DNA from: [Borrelia] tanukii
GTDB taxonomy: Bacteria > Spirochaetota > Spirochaetia > Borreliales > Borreliaceae
Length of the DNA stretch: 64,000 nt
Assembly: GCF_030436345.1 (NCBI RefSeq)
Contig: NZ_CP124038.1
Coordinates: 744,001-808,000, forward strand
Direction: 5' to 3'
In this document: positions 18,016-27,313 of the stretch, piece after piece
Layout: each line of letters begins with the position of its first letter
Numbering within the stretch: position 1 is the first letter of the stretch
Made by a program: the position numbers and the translations under genes
The notes under the pieces: model-generated
The model's input: the letters and a program-made list of their open reading frames with translations, nothing else
Databases searched by the model: none
Told to the model about the DNA's origin: nothing

Positions 18016-19338
18016 ATGTTGAAATTTGAATTTAGCGACAGGTTTTTACTTTTTAGTTATTTTGTTTTAATTATGTTTATAGGCTCTCTTTTGTTAATGT
18101 TGCCTATTTCTTGGCAAGGTGATGGCAAATTAGCATACATTGATGCTCTTTTTACTGCTGTTTCTGCTGTAAGCATTACGGGTCTTGTAACGGTTGAAGT
18201 AGAAAGCTTTTCTACTTTTGGATTTATTTTAATAATGTTGCTAATCCAGCTTGGAGGGCTTGGATTTATAAGTATTACTACTTTTTATTTGCTTATACCT
18301 AAAAAGAAAATGAATTTAACGGATGCAAGAATAATAAAGCAGTATTCTCTTTCAAATATAGAATATAATCCTATTAGAATTTTAAAAAGCATATTGTTTA
18401 TAACTTTTTCAATTGAAATGATAGGTTTAATATTAATACTTATTTGTTTTAAACTTAGGGGAGTTAATATTTCATTCTTAGAGGCTTTATTTACGACAAT
18501 TTCTGCTTTTTGTAATGCGGGTTTTTCCATGCATTCTGAGAGTATTTATGCGTGGCGAGATGTTCCTGAGGCTATAGTTGTGGTTTCTATTTTAATAATT
18601 TGTGGTGGGCTTGGGTTTATGGTCTATAGAGATGTAAAGAATACTATTAAGAACAGAAAAAAACTATCACTTCATGCTAAAATAGTTTTTTCTTTAAGTT
18701 TTGTTTTAATCATAATTGGCGCAATTTTATTTTTTTTCACGGAGATGCATAAATTAAAAGATGGTTATTCAATAGGTACTCTAATATTTAATTCAATTTT
18801 TTATTCGATTAGTACTAGAACAGCTGGTTTTAATTATCTTGATAATTCTTTGATAAGTGGAAGAACCCAAATAGTTTCTTTGCCGTTTATGTTTATTGGC
18901 GGGGCGCCTGGATCAACCGCAGGGGGAATTAAAATTACAACATTTTTTTTAATTGTATTAGCTGTTGTTAAAAATCAAAATGGCAATGGATACATTATTG
19001 GATCTTATAAGGTTTCAATAGATAGCATAAGATTTGCACTTTTATTTTTTGCAAGAGCTATTTTTATTGTAAGTTTTTCTTTTTTTATGCTTCTTTTTTT
19101 TGAAGGAGGGTCTGGCAATTGGAAAGTTATTGATTTGGGTTATGAAGTATTTTCTGCTTTTGGAACAGTTGGTCTTTCGGTTGGAGTAACTCAGGATTTG
19201 TCATTTTGGGGTAAAGTCATTATAATTTTTACTATGTTTGCAGGACGAATAGGTCTTTTTTCGATGGCTGTTTTTGTTTCAAGAAAGGTGCGTTTTGAAG
19301 AATTTACAAGGCCAAGGCAAGACATTTTGGTTGGGTGA
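18016..19338 (+). CDS. ktrB: Potassium uptake channel subunit KtrB (TrkH/Ktr family)
   Basis: KtrB is the membrane pore of the Ktr K+ (Na+-coupled) uptake system. The 440-residue protein has the fourfold M1-P-M2 repeat; each pore loop shows the selectivity-filter glycine: SITGLVT near residue 53, CNAGFSM near 170, RTAGFNY near 270 and GTVGLSV near 390. A TTG at 18007 is also in frame; neither start has a clear Shine-Dalgarno, and I prefer the ATG at 18016. It is followed directly by its gating subunit ktrA. Confidence 0.93.
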   Translation: MLKFEFSDRFLLFSYFVLIMFIGSLLLMLPISWQGDGKLAYIDALFTAVSAVSITGLVTVEVESFSTFGFILIMLLIQLGGLGFISITTFYLLIPKKKMNLTDARIIKQYSLSNIEYNPIRILKSILFITFSIEMIGLILILICFKLRGVNISFLEALFTTISAFCNAGFSMHSESIYAWRDVPEAIVVVSILIICGGLGFMVYRDVKNTIKNRKKLSLHAKIVFSLSFVLIIIGAILFFFTEMHKLKDGYSIGTLIFNSIFYSISTRTAGFNYLDNSLISGRTQIVSLPFMFIGGAPGSTAGGIKITTFFLIVLAVVKNQNGNGYIIGSYKVSIDSIRFALLFFARAIFIVSFSFFMLLFFEGGSGNWKVIDLGYEVFSAFGTVGLSVGVTQDLSFWGKVIIIFTMFAGRIGLFSMAVFVSRKVRFEEFTRPRQDILVG

Positions 19339-19343
19339 AACAT

Positions 19344-20126
19344 ATGAAAACATTTGTTATTATTGGACTTAGTAATTTAGGAATACATTTGCTTGAAGAT
19401 TTAAGCAGACTTGATTGTCAAATTATTATTATAGATACATCTAAAGAGCTTATTGAAGAATATGATGTGATATCTACAGAAAGCTTTGTTGTTGAACAGT
19501 TTACTAAAAATGCTTTGAAAAGAATAATTCCTGTAGATACAGATGCTGTTGTGATTGACTTTGATGATGATCTTGGCAAAAGTGCTCTTGTAACCCATTA
19601 TTGTAATCTTTTAGGCTTGAAAGAAATATGTGTTAAGACAGAAAATAGGGATGATGCTGAAATATTAAAAACTCTTGGTGCAACAAAAATTATATTTCCA
19701 AGTAAAGATGCTGCAAGAAGATTAACCCCATTATTAGTATCTCCTAATCTTTCAACTTATAATATTATTGGGTATGATATTATTGTAGCTGAAACTGTTA
19801 TTCCCAAAGAATATGTTGGAAAAACTCTTTATGAAGCTGATCTTAGAAGAAAATGCGGGATTACAGTTATTGCTGTTAGGAACTTAAGTAATTCTAGATA
19901 TGAATTTGTTGATGGCGATTATTTTTTTCTAAAAGATGATAAAATTGTAATTTGTGGGAAACCAGATAGTATTGAAAATTTTACAAACAATAAAGATTTA
20001 ATTAAAGATTTAATTTCGGTTTCTAAAGAGGATGAAAATTTAAATAAAGATGCTGAAAAAAAATCGAGATTTGTAGGGATTTTTAATTTTATGAAGATTT
20101 TTCAAAAAGATCGTAAGGATAATTAG
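19344..20126 (+). CDS. ktrA: Potassium uptake regulatory subunit KtrA (RCK domains)
   Basis: KtrA forms the cytosolic octameric ring that binds nucleotide and gates KtrB. The 260-residue product has an RCK_N Rossmann fold, with GLSNLG near residue 8 and the acidic end of beta-2 at IIIID near 31, followed by an RCK_C domain (about 135-215). A basic/acidic tail of about 40 residues extends beyond the usual end. A GTG at 19335 overlapping the ktrB stop is possible; the ATG at 19344 gives a cleaner N-terminus. Confidence 0.92.
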   Translation: MKTFVIIGLSNLGIHLLEDLSRLDCQIIIIDTSKELIEEYDVISTESFVVEQFTKNALKRIIPVDTDAVVIDFDDDLGKSALVTHYCNLLGLKEICVKTENRDDAEILKTLGATKIIFPSKDAARRLTPLLVSPNLSTYNIIGYDIIVAETVIPKEYVGKTLYEADLRRKCGITVIAVRNLSNSRYEFVDGDYFFLKDDKIVICGKPDSIENFTNNKDLIKDLISVSKEDENLNKDAEKKSRFVGIFNFMKIFQKDRKDN

Positions 20127-20135
20127 GGTTCAAGA

Positions 20136-21107
20136 ATGACTAAAATTATTCCTGTAGCAAGTGGTAAAGGTGGTGTTGGAAAAACATCTTTTGTTGCAAA
20201 TGTTGGTTATAAGCTTTCTAGTTTGGGTAAAACCGTAATACTTGTTGACCTTGATCTTGGAGGTTCTAATCTGCATACTTGTTTGGGTGTTAAAAATAAG
20301 GGCGTGGGTATTGGTTCTTTTATTAATAAAAAGGATAAGAATTTTTCAGATTTAGTATGCAAAACATCTTATGATAAACTTTACCTTATCCCAGGTGATG
20401 CTCTTTATACGGGAACAGCCAATCTTTCTTTTTCTATTAAGAAAAAGATTATAGAATCCATTCAAAAAGATCTTATTGCTGATTTTATTTTTTTAGATTT
20501 AGGATCTGGAACTTCTTATAATACAATAGATTTTTATTTAGCATCTTATAGTGGTATAATTGTTACAGTGCCAGAAACCCCCTCTATACTTAATGCTTAT
20601 TCTTTTTTAAAGAATGCTCTTTATCGTCTTTTATATTTAGGATTTCCGCAAAAAAGCCCTGAGCGCGATTATATTGGTAATTTTTTCAAAGATAAGATTG
20701 AAGGGACAAAGCTTGGATTTAAAGATTTGGTTGTTGGGATTGAACTTATTTCTTTGAGTTCTTCTTTGAAAGTTAAAAAGATGATGAATAATTTTTATCC
20801 TAGAGTGGTTTTGAATAGAATAGAAACTAGTGAAGAGATTGCTATGTGTGAAAATTTGATCAATGTTGTTAAGAATAATATTAGTATACCAATAGAGTTT
20901 ATAGGCTTTGTGCCTTTTGCAAAAAGTTTTAGAGAGGCTATTAATAATAGGGTGCCATTTATTGATTTTGAGAAGAATTCAAAGTTGAATAAATATTTTG
21001 AATTTATAGCTGGCAATTTAATCAAATCGCCTATTGAAGGGTCCCCTTATATTTATGATGACATATACGATATGATTAAAGATCAAAGTCAATTTATTAG
21101 AAAGTAA
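20136..21107 (+). CDS. MinD/FlhG-like P-loop ATPase
   Basis: The 323-residue protein begins with the deviant Walker A motif of the MinD/ParA class, SGKGGVGKTS near residues 9-18. VDLDLGGSN near residue 40 is the switch-I-type region and FLDLGSG near 125 is the Walker B region. These ATPases dimerise on ATP and position flagella, division or chromosome machinery. The C-terminus has no evident amphipathic membrane-targeting helix. It sits between ktrA and pfk with short spacers, so genomic context does not point to a partner. A second FlhG-like gene is known elsewhere on Borrelia chromosomes. Confidence 0.85.
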   Translation: MTKIIPVASGKGGVGKTSFVANVGYKLSSLGKTVILVDLDLGGSNLHTCLGVKNKGVGIGSFINKKDKNFSDLVCKTSYDKLYLIPGDALYTGTANLSFSIKKKIIESIQKDLIADFIFLDLGSGTSYNTIDFYLASYSGIIVTVPETPSILNAYSFLKNALYRLLYLGFPQKSPERDYIGNFFKDKIEGTKLGFKDLVVGIELISLSSSLKVKKMMNNFYPRVVLNRIETSEEIAMCENLINVVKNNISIPIEFIGFVPFAKSFREAINNRVPFIDFEKNSKLNKYFEFIAGNLIKSPIEGSPYIYDDIYDMIKDQSQFIRK

Positions 21108-21137
21108 TTAGGCTATAATGCTATAAAGGAGTATTGG

Positions 21138-22481
21138 GTGTATAGAATTAAAAATGAAAATTTAGATTTTAAAATAGATAGTTTAGGAGAATGCAAGCAA
21201 AATAATCCTTTGATTGATTTTTATGCTAGCGAGGGTTCTTCACATTTTGTTAATGAAAAAAATAAAATTAAGTTTAGTGTATATAGAAATGAGGATGCTG
21301 GGGATAAGTATGAAGATGTTCTTTTAGAAAAAGCTGGACCTAGAGAAAAAATTTATTTTGTGCCCAGACATGTTAAAGCGGCTATTACTACTTGTGGTGG
21401 ACTTTGTCCTGGCTTTAACGACGTTATTCGTTCTATTGTGCGAACTTTATGGAAAATTTATGGGGTTCGCAATATTTATGGGGTAAAATTTGGATATCAA
21501 GGTCTTCTTCCTGAGTCAAATTCACCTTTTATTAATCTTAATCCAGATGTTGTTGATGATATTAATAAATTTGGGGGTACTATTCTCGGCTCTTCAAGGG
21601 GCGGTATTAAACCTGTGGAAATAGTTGACACTTTAGAGAGAATGAACATTAATATGATTTTTAACATTGGTGGAGATGGTACTCAAAAAGGGTCTCTTCT
21701 TATTGCTGAGGAGATAGAAAAAAGAAATTTAAAAATAGCAGTTGTGGGTATCCCTAAAACTGTAGACAATGATTTTATGTTTGTTCAAAAATCTTTTGGA
21801 TTTGAAACTGCTGTAGAACAAGCGGTTGCAGCTGTTGCTGGTGCTCATTTTGAAGCTAATAGTGCTTATAATGGCATTGGACTTGTTAAGGTTATGGGAC
21901 GGGATTCTGGCTTTATTGCCGCTCATACTGCGCTTTCTTCTAATGATGTTAATTTTTGTTTAATTCCAGAGCTTGATTTTGACATAGAAGGTCCTAATGG
22001 ATTTCTTGTTCATCTTGAAAGACGACTTTTAGAGAAAGAAAGTTTAGAAGAAATTCCTCATGCAGTAATATTGATAGCAGAAGGAGCAGGTCAAAAGTAT
22101 TTTGACAATTTTCCCCGAAAGAAAGACGATTCTGGAAATTTGCTTTATGAAGATATTGGGCTTTATATTAAAGATAAAATTACAGAATATTTTAAAGCAA
22201 AAAATATACAATTTACTCTTAAATACATTGATCCTAGTTACATTATTCGAAGTTCACCTGCTAATGCTAGTGATTCTCTTTATTGTGCTAGGCTTGGGTC
22301 GAATGCTGTGCATGCTGCAATGTCTGGCAAGACAAAAATGTTGATTAGTTTGTGGAGTACAAAATTTGTGCATATACCGATTAAGATGGCAGTAATTGAC
22401 AGAAATAAGGTTAATCCAAATGGTTCTTTTTGGAGAGATGTTCTTTCAAGCACGGGACAGCCGATTAGCATGAAGAATTAA
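21138..22481 (+). CDS. pfkA: 6-phosphofructokinase (447-residue, group X-like)
   Basis: The enzyme phosphorylates fructose 6-phosphate in glycolysis, the main energy pathway of this organism. Motifs: TCGGLCPGFNDV near residue 84, GGDGTQKGS near 177 (the Gly after Asp is typical of ATP users) and PKTVDND near 204 (the Lys is typical of PPi users). That combination is shared with plant and trypanosome-type ATP-PFKs. Lyme spirochetes also carry a longer PPi-type enzyme elsewhere on the chromosome, so this may not be the main one. GTG start with AAGGAG six bases upstream. Confidence 0.88.
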   Translation: MYRIKNENLDFKIDSLGECKQNNPLIDFYASEGSSHFVNEKNKIKFSVYRNEDAGDKYEDVLLEKAGPREKIYFVPRHVKAAITTCGGLCPGFNDVIRSIVRTLWKIYGVRNIYGVKFGYQGLLPESNSPFINLNPDVVDDINKFGGTILGSSRGGIKPVEIVDTLERMNINMIFNIGGDGTQKGSLLIAEEIEKRNLKIAVVGIPKTVDNDFMFVQKSFGFETAVEQAVAAVAGAHFEANSAYNGIGLVKVMGRDSGFIAAHTALSSNDVNFCLIPELDFDIEGPNGFLVHLERRLLEKESLEEIPHAVILIAEGAGQKYFDNFPRKKDDSGNLLYEDIGLYIKDKITEYFKAKNIQFTLKYIDPSYIIRSSPANASDSLYCARLGSNAVHAAMSGKTKMLISLWSTKFVHIPIKMAVIDRNKVNPNGSFWRDVLSSTGQPISMKN

Positions 22482-22488
22482 ATTCTTT

Positions 22489-23820
22489 CTATTTAGCGGC
22501 ATTTCCAGCAATGTTTAATACATCCCAGGTTCTTGAGAATGGTGGAGAATATGAAAAATCCATCATTCCCAATTCTTTTGTTGTAAGTTTTGAATAGATT
22601 GCAATTGATAAAGCATGAATTCTTATTACTGCTCCATTTTTTCCTATTGCTTGTGCTCCAAGGATTATTTTGGTATTCTCCTCATAAATTAGCTTAATAT
22701 AAAGATCTTCTTGGCCCGGATAATAATTTGTATGATTTTTATCCTTTACAAAAATCGTTTTATATTTTATTTGAAGCTTTTTTGCATCTTTTTCTGTAAG
22801 TCCTGTTCTTGCAGCTTCTAAAGATAGTACTTTAATTGAAGCTGAGCCCAATGTGCCTTTAAATGGAACATGATTCCCAGCTAAATTTTCACCGACTATT
22901 CTTCCAAGTTTGTTAGCTGTTGTTGCCAGGGGTATATATTCATTTTTTTTGCTTACTATATTATAAATAGTTGCGCAATCACCTGCAGAAAAAATATTTT
23001 TTATACTAGTTTCGCCGTACTCATTTACAATTATTGCTCCATTTGAAGTAGTTTTAAGCTGATTTTCCAAAAATTCAGTAGCAGGTTTTATTCCAGTAGC
23101 AAGTATAACAACGTCAGCTTGATAAGTATTTTTGTTTGTTACAACCCCTTCTACTTTTTTTTCTCCTATTAAACTTTTTACAAACTCATTTGTATGAAGA
23201 TCAACTTCTTTTTTTATTAATTCTTCTTCCATTATTTGAACTATTTCTTCGTCAAAGGAATCTGTAAGGATGTGTTTGTCTAGCTGAATTAATCTTACAT
23301 TTTTTCTTTTATTTTTTGCTGCTTCTATCATTTCAATTCCAATATATCCAGCACCAATTATCACTATATTTTTAATCTCTTCGCTATCCATTAAATTTTT
23401 TATTTTTTGACCATCTTCTAAATCTCTCAGCGTATAAAAATTTTTTAGATCGATATTATTGATTGCTGGGATAATAGGTTTTGCACCAGTTGCTATCATG
23501 AGTTTGTCGTAAGTATTACTAAAAATGTTTCCCGTTTTTTGATTTTTTATTACAATTGTATTATTTTTTGCATCTACTTTGATCACTTCGTGGTTGGTTT
23601 TAACAGAGATTCCAGTTTTTTCGAATTCTTCTTGTGTTCTTGAAATCATTATATTTGGATTGTCAAAAAATCCTCCTATAAAGTAAGGCAGACCACAAGT
23701 TCCAAAAGATACAATATTTGTTTTTTCATAGATAGTAATGTCTAGATTTTTGTTTAAGCGCTTTGCTTTAGCTGCGGCACTAGTTCCTGCTGATGTGCCC
23801 CCAATAATTATTATTTTCAT
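22489..23820 (-). CDS. cdr: Coenzyme A disulfide reductase (NADH-dependent flavoprotein)
   Basis: This FAD/NAD(P)H protein reduces CoA disulfide; in Borrelia CoA serves as the main low-molecular-weight thiol. The 443-residue protein shows the FAD motif GGTSAG (residues 7-12), the single redox cysteine Cys42 in FGTCGLPY, the NAD motif GAGYIG near 157, and a C-terminal dimerisation domain with the tyrosine-bearing YSPPFSRTW near 425. A single active cysteine separates CoADR/NADH oxidases from two-cysteine disulfide reductases. It starts 14 bases after a cystine-symporter gene, a meaningful pairing. Confidence 0.92.
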   Translation of the reverse strand: MKIIIIGGTSAGTSAAAKAKRLNKNLDITIYEKTNIVSFGTCGLPYFIGGFFDNPNIMISRTQEEFEKTGISVKTNHEVIKVDAKNNTIVIKNQKTGNIFSNTYDKLMIATGAKPIIPAINNIDLKNFYTLRDLEDGQKIKNLMDSEEIKNIVIIGAGYIGIEMIEAAKNKRKNVRLIQLDKHILTDSFDEEIVQIMEEELIKKEVDLHTNEFVKSLIGEKKVEGVVTNKNTYQADVVILATGIKPATEFLENQLKTTSNGAIIVNEYGETSIKNIFSAGDCATIYNIVSKKNEYIPLATTANKLGRIVGENLAGNHVPFKGTLGSASIKVLSLEAARTGLTEKDAKKLQIKYKTIFVKDKNHTNYYPGQEDLYIKLIYEENTKIILGAQAIGKNGAVIRIHALSIAIYSKLTTKELGMMDFSYSPPFSRTWDVLNIAGNAAK

Positions 23821-23834
23821 GATTGTTTTTCCAT

Positions 23835-25226
23835 TTATTTACTTATGAACTCTTTTTTGTTGTATATATTATGGTCGAATTGTTTAAGTTGTTTTGCAGA
23901 TATAACGCCAGCAAGCATTGAACCGCCCACATTAACAGCTGTTCTTCCCATGTCAATTAAAGGTTCAACAGATATTACAAGCCCGACCAATCCTACTGGA
24001 AAGTTCATTGCTGAGAGCACCATTAATGAGGCTGTTGTTGCGCCTCCTCCAGCGCCTGCAGCCCCAAACGAAGTTATTATTATTAATCCAAGAAGTGTGA
24101 GTATAAATGAAGTATCTGTAGGGTTTATCCCTTGAGTTGGTGCTATCATTACCGCAAGCATAGCGGGATGCAGTGCTGCACAACCATTTTGTCCAATTGA
24201 TGTTCCAAAGGAGCTTGATAAATTTGCTATTCCTTCGCTTACTCCAAGGTTTTTAGTTTGAATTTCTATATTAATAGGTATGGTTGCAGCACTAGATCTG
24301 GATATGAATGCAAATGTTAGTGCTGGAGATATTTTTTTTAAAAAAGTAATTGGGTTTAATTTGTTTATTGCAATTAATGTCATATGCATAAGGAATGTAA
24401 TACCTATGGCAATGTAGGAGGCAATTACAAATTCTCCAAGCTTTATTATGCTTTTGGCTTCGCTGGTTGCTGTAATTTTTGTCATTAAAGCCAATATAGC
24501 ATAAGGCGTTAGTTTTAAAATTAAAGTTACTATTCCCAATATTATGTCTTGAAGTGTTAATATTATTTTTTTGAAAAATTCTATTGATTCTGGTTTTTTG
24601 ATAGATATTTTAAGGGCAGCTATTCCTACGATAGCTGAAAATATTACAACCCCAATTGTTGAATTTTTTCTAAGTCCTGCCAAATCTTCAAATATATTTT
24701 GTGGAATAAGTTCTGCAATTTTTTGCGTGATTGGTGTTTGATTTAATATTTCAAGGCCTTTTTGCAATTTTTCACCTTGTAAAATTTCGCTGGCTTCTGC
24801 TTGCAGTCCTTCGGCTGTTAATCCTAACATTAAAGCAGTGAAAATACCAATTATAGCAGCAATGCCTGCTGTGAATACTAGTGTTAATATTACTAATAGA
24901 CTCATTTTTCCAACGTCTTGACTGTTGGTTAATTTTATTATTGCAGAGATTATTGATGTTATTATTAAGGGGATTATAACCATTTTAAGAAGTCTTACGT
25001 ATCCTTCCCCCAAAATATTTATCCAATTGATACTTTCGTTTGTTATAGATGAATTTGTGCCATGAAAATATTGAATAGTCGTTCCAAACGCTATTCCTAG
25101 TCCCAACGATATAAACACTCTTTTTGTAAAAGAAACATTTTTTCTTTTGCAAAGATAAACTATGCTTATTAGAATAAGCATTATTATAATATTGATTAAT
25201 GTATATAATATACTTATCTTATCCAT
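23835..25226 (-). CDS. tcyP: Sodium/proton symporter of the DAACS family, TcyP-like (cystine)
   Basis: The 463-residue membrane protein belongs to the SDF/DAACS family. Motifs are SRSSAATIP near residue 305 and FGTSIGQNGCAA near 340, then GGGATTASL and VEPLIDMGRT near the end. The form SIGQNGCA...PAMLA and the length of exactly 463 residues match the TcyP/YhcL L-cystine symporter branch better than glutamate or aspartate carriers, from memory of those sequences. Lyme Borrelia annotations call it a glutamate transporter (gltP). Placement just upstream of CoA-disulfide reductase fits cystine import. Substrate is inferred, not shown. Confidence 0.82.
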   Translation of the reverse strand: MDKISILYTLINIIIMLILISIVYLCKRKNVSFTKRVFISLGLGIAFGTTIQYFHGTNSSITNESINWINILGEGYVRLLKMVIIPLIITSIISAIIKLTNSQDVGKMSLLVILTLVFTAGIAAIIGIFTALMLGLTAEGLQAEASEILQGEKLQKGLEILNQTPITQKIAELIPQNIFEDLAGLRKNSTIGVVIFSAIVGIAALKISIKKPESIEFFKKIILTLQDIILGIVTLILKLTPYAILALMTKITATSEAKSIIKLGEFVIASYIAIGITFLMHMTLIAINKLNPITFLKKISPALTFAFISRSSAATIPINIEIQTKNLGVSEGIANLSSSFGTSIGQNGCAALHPAMLAVMIAPTQGINPTDTSFILTLLGLIIITSFGAAGAGGGATTASLMVLSAMNFPVGLVGLVISVEPLIDMGRTAVNVGGSMLAGVISAKQLKQFDHNIYNKKEFISK

Positions 25227-25290
25227 TATTACCTCTTGTATAAGCTTAGTGCATTCTTTTTTAAACTTAAGGGTATATATTCAAAATTAA

Positions 25291-26883
25291 TTAATTTTGT
25301 TTTAATATTTTTTTAGAATAAGATTCTATTACTTCATCTTCAAAATTGTCATTTTTTAAAATTTGATTTGCAAGAATTTTTCCCAGCTGAACCCCTTCTT
25401 GGTCGAATGAGTTTATATTTAATAAAAATCCCTCAAACATTACTTTATTCTCATAATGGGAGAGTATTGACCCTATTGCATAAGGTGTTAATTCTTTTGA
25501 ATATATTAGTGCAGAAGGTCTCTCGCCTTTGAAATTTTTATTTTTATTACTGTTTTCTTTGCCTTTTGAAAATGCTATTATTTGGGCTATTAAATTTGCT
25601 TTTAATTTGTCATTGCTTGAGCTATTATCAGATATTATATCTTCTTTAAGTTGTGTTTCATTGAAACCTATGAAATCCATTGGAACTATGTCTGTTCCTT
25701 GATGAAGCATTTGAAAGAATGAGTGTTGAACATCTGTTCCAATGCCTCCCCAAATTATTCTTACAGTTTTGTAGTTTATTGTTTCGTTAAATCTGTTTAC
25801 ACTTTTCCCATTACTTTCCATTTCAAGTTGTTGTAAATGGAGATAAAAATTTTCCATTGCTTTAGAATAAGCAATGATGCAGTTACTGCTGTAGTTGAGA
25901 ACATTTCTTTCATATATACTAATTAGTGCTGCTAATAGAGGCGCATTGTCTTTTACGTTTTTATTTAATGCTTTTTTGTCAGCTTTATTGGCTCCTTTTA
26001 TAATTTCTTTTACAATTTTTTCTGTAAAGCAAAGAGTGAGTAGTGCAAGTCCAACTGCTGATGTTGGAGAAAACCTCCCGCCTATTGAATCATGCATGAA
26101 GAAATATTCAAGATATCCTTTTTCTTCTATTGCTAATAAGCTGTCTTTTAATGTTATAATTACTATTTGTTTTTTATATTCTTTTATACCATTTAATTTT
26201 AATTTGTTTATTAAGAATTGCATATTAGCTTTGGTTTCCAATGTGTTACCACTTTTTGAGACAATAATAAAAAGTGTTTCATCAACATTAATGCTACTTA
26301 ACACTTCTTCCGATTCGTCTGGATCAATGTTTGAAATAAAATAACCATTCATTAAGGCTAGATTATGTTTTTTTGCATAATTTTTTATTGAGCTATAAAG
26401 AGCTTTTGGTCCTAGACTAGATCCACCAATTCCTATTTGAACTACATTTTTAAACTTTTTACCATTTGCGCTTTTAATATTTCCAGAATGGATTTGCTTT
26501 GCAAGGTTATATATTTTTTCAAGTTCTGATTGGAAAAACTCCCTCATATTTTCTTTATTGTCCTCTATTACATCCTTGCCAATTTGTCCTCTTGTAAGGT
26601 GATGTAGGACTTTTCTATTTTCACTAATATTTATCTTTTCTCCATCAAGTACTTCTTTATATTTTTCTATTAAATTTGCTTCATCGCTTAAGTCTTGAAA
26701 AATTTTAAGATGATTTTCATTAATTTGCTTTGAAGCATAATTATAATGTATGCTATCTCCTTCTATTGTAATGTCGTACTCTTTTATTCTTTTTCCAGTT
26801 AGTGCAGTTTTGAGCACTTCTGGAGCAATTCCTTCAAGGATTTTAAAATTTTCAAGTTCATTAAGATTTTTGTAATTTATCAT
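25291..26883 (-). CDS. pgi: Glucose-6-phosphate isomerase
   Basis: Pgi interconverts glucose 6-phosphate and fructose 6-phosphate. The 530-residue protein has the SIS-type core with IGIGGSSLGPK near residue 153, the phosphate-binding SKSGNTLET near 215, DSIGGRFSPTS near 270 (PGI signature region) and GGIGTDVQHSF near 380, which ends at the catalytic histidine region. A GTG two codons earlier is in frame, but the ATG at 26883 is correctly spaced from AGGGG. It lies between a mini-ParB gene and the symporter in a minus-strand operon that begins with pbp1a. Confidence 0.95.
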   Translation of the reverse strand: MINYKNLNELENFKILEGIAPEVLKTALTGKRIKEYDITIEGDSIHYNYASKQINENHLKIFQDLSDEANLIEKYKEVLDGEKINISENRKVLHHLTRGQIGKDVIEDNKENMREFFQSELEKIYNLAKQIHSGNIKSANGKKFKNVVQIGIGGSSLGPKALYSSIKNYAKKHNLALMNGYFISNIDPDESEEVLSSINVDETLFIIVSKSGNTLETKANMQFLINKLKLNGIKEYKKQIVIITLKDSLLAIEEKGYLEYFFMHDSIGGRFSPTSAVGLALLTLCFTEKIVKEIIKGANKADKKALNKNVKDNAPLLAALISIYERNVLNYSSNCIIAYSKAMENFYLHLQQLEMESNGKSVNRFNETINYKTVRIIWGGIGTDVQHSFFQMLHQGTDIVPMDFIGFNETQLKEDIISDNSSSNDKLKANLIAQIIAFSKGKENSNKNKNFKGERPSALIYSKELTPYAIGSILSHYENKVMFEGFLLNINSFDQEGVQLGKILANQILKNDNFEDEVIESYSKKILKQN

Positions 26884-26914
26884 AAACACACCCCTTTGCT
26901 ATGGTTTAATTTTT

Positions 26915-27307
26915 TTATTTTTTCTTTTTCCACATGTTTTTAATTTTTAAGATAATAAATTTAAGAAATCTTATTATTATATTGCTTTCAGAGTAAATTT
27001 TTAAGTAATCTTCACCCGAGCTTGCTTCACTTTTTGTAAATGATTTTCTAACATTATTTTCATCAAGTTCAATTTCAAGTAAAGTTTTTTTGTTTTCAAT
27101 TGAGATTACTTTTACCTCAGCTTCTTTATAGCCGATTTCTTTTAAGGCTTGATATCTTCTAAATCCTGCTATCAAATTTTTATTTTTATCTATTATTATT
27201 GGGTAAATTAACCCATGTTTTATAATACTGTTTTTAAGGGTTTCAAGATCTCCTACATTTTTTCTAATTCTTTTTTTTATTTTTATTTGATCGATATCTA
27301 TTAACAT
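26915..27307 (-). CDS. Mini-ParB/Spo0J-like nuclease-fold protein with basic C-terminal tail
   Basis: The 130-residue protein matches only the N-terminal ParB domain: IRKNVGDLETLKNSI near residue 13, GLIYPIIID near 32 and AGFRRYQALKEIG near 49. The latter corresponds to the GERR-type CTP-binding box of ParB, with Phe in place of Glu. The central helix-turn-helix and the C-terminal dimerisation domain of true ParB are missing. The last 25 residues are hydrophobic and basic (IIIRFLKFIILKIK then a lysine run), which suggests membrane association. It lies six bases after pbp1a and upstream of pgi. Function unknown. Confidence 0.75.
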   Translation of the reverse strand: MLIDIDQIKIKKRIRKNVGDLETLKNSIIKHGLIYPIIIDKNKNLIAGFRRYQALKEIGYKEAEVKVISIENKKTLLEIELDENNVRKSFTKSEASSGEDYLKIYSESNIIIRFLKFIILKIKNMWKKKK

Positions 27308-27313
27308 ATTGTT

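Noticed and set aside
25282..25299. 18-bp AT palindrome at the pgi stop codon considered as an operator
   Set aside because: It is almost pure A and T, overlaps the stop codon and can arise by chance in this composition; at most a weak 3' hairpin.
25895..26344. 149-codon plus-strand open frame opposite pgi
   Set aside because: Antisense to conserved Pgi motifs; hydrophobic by codon complement only.
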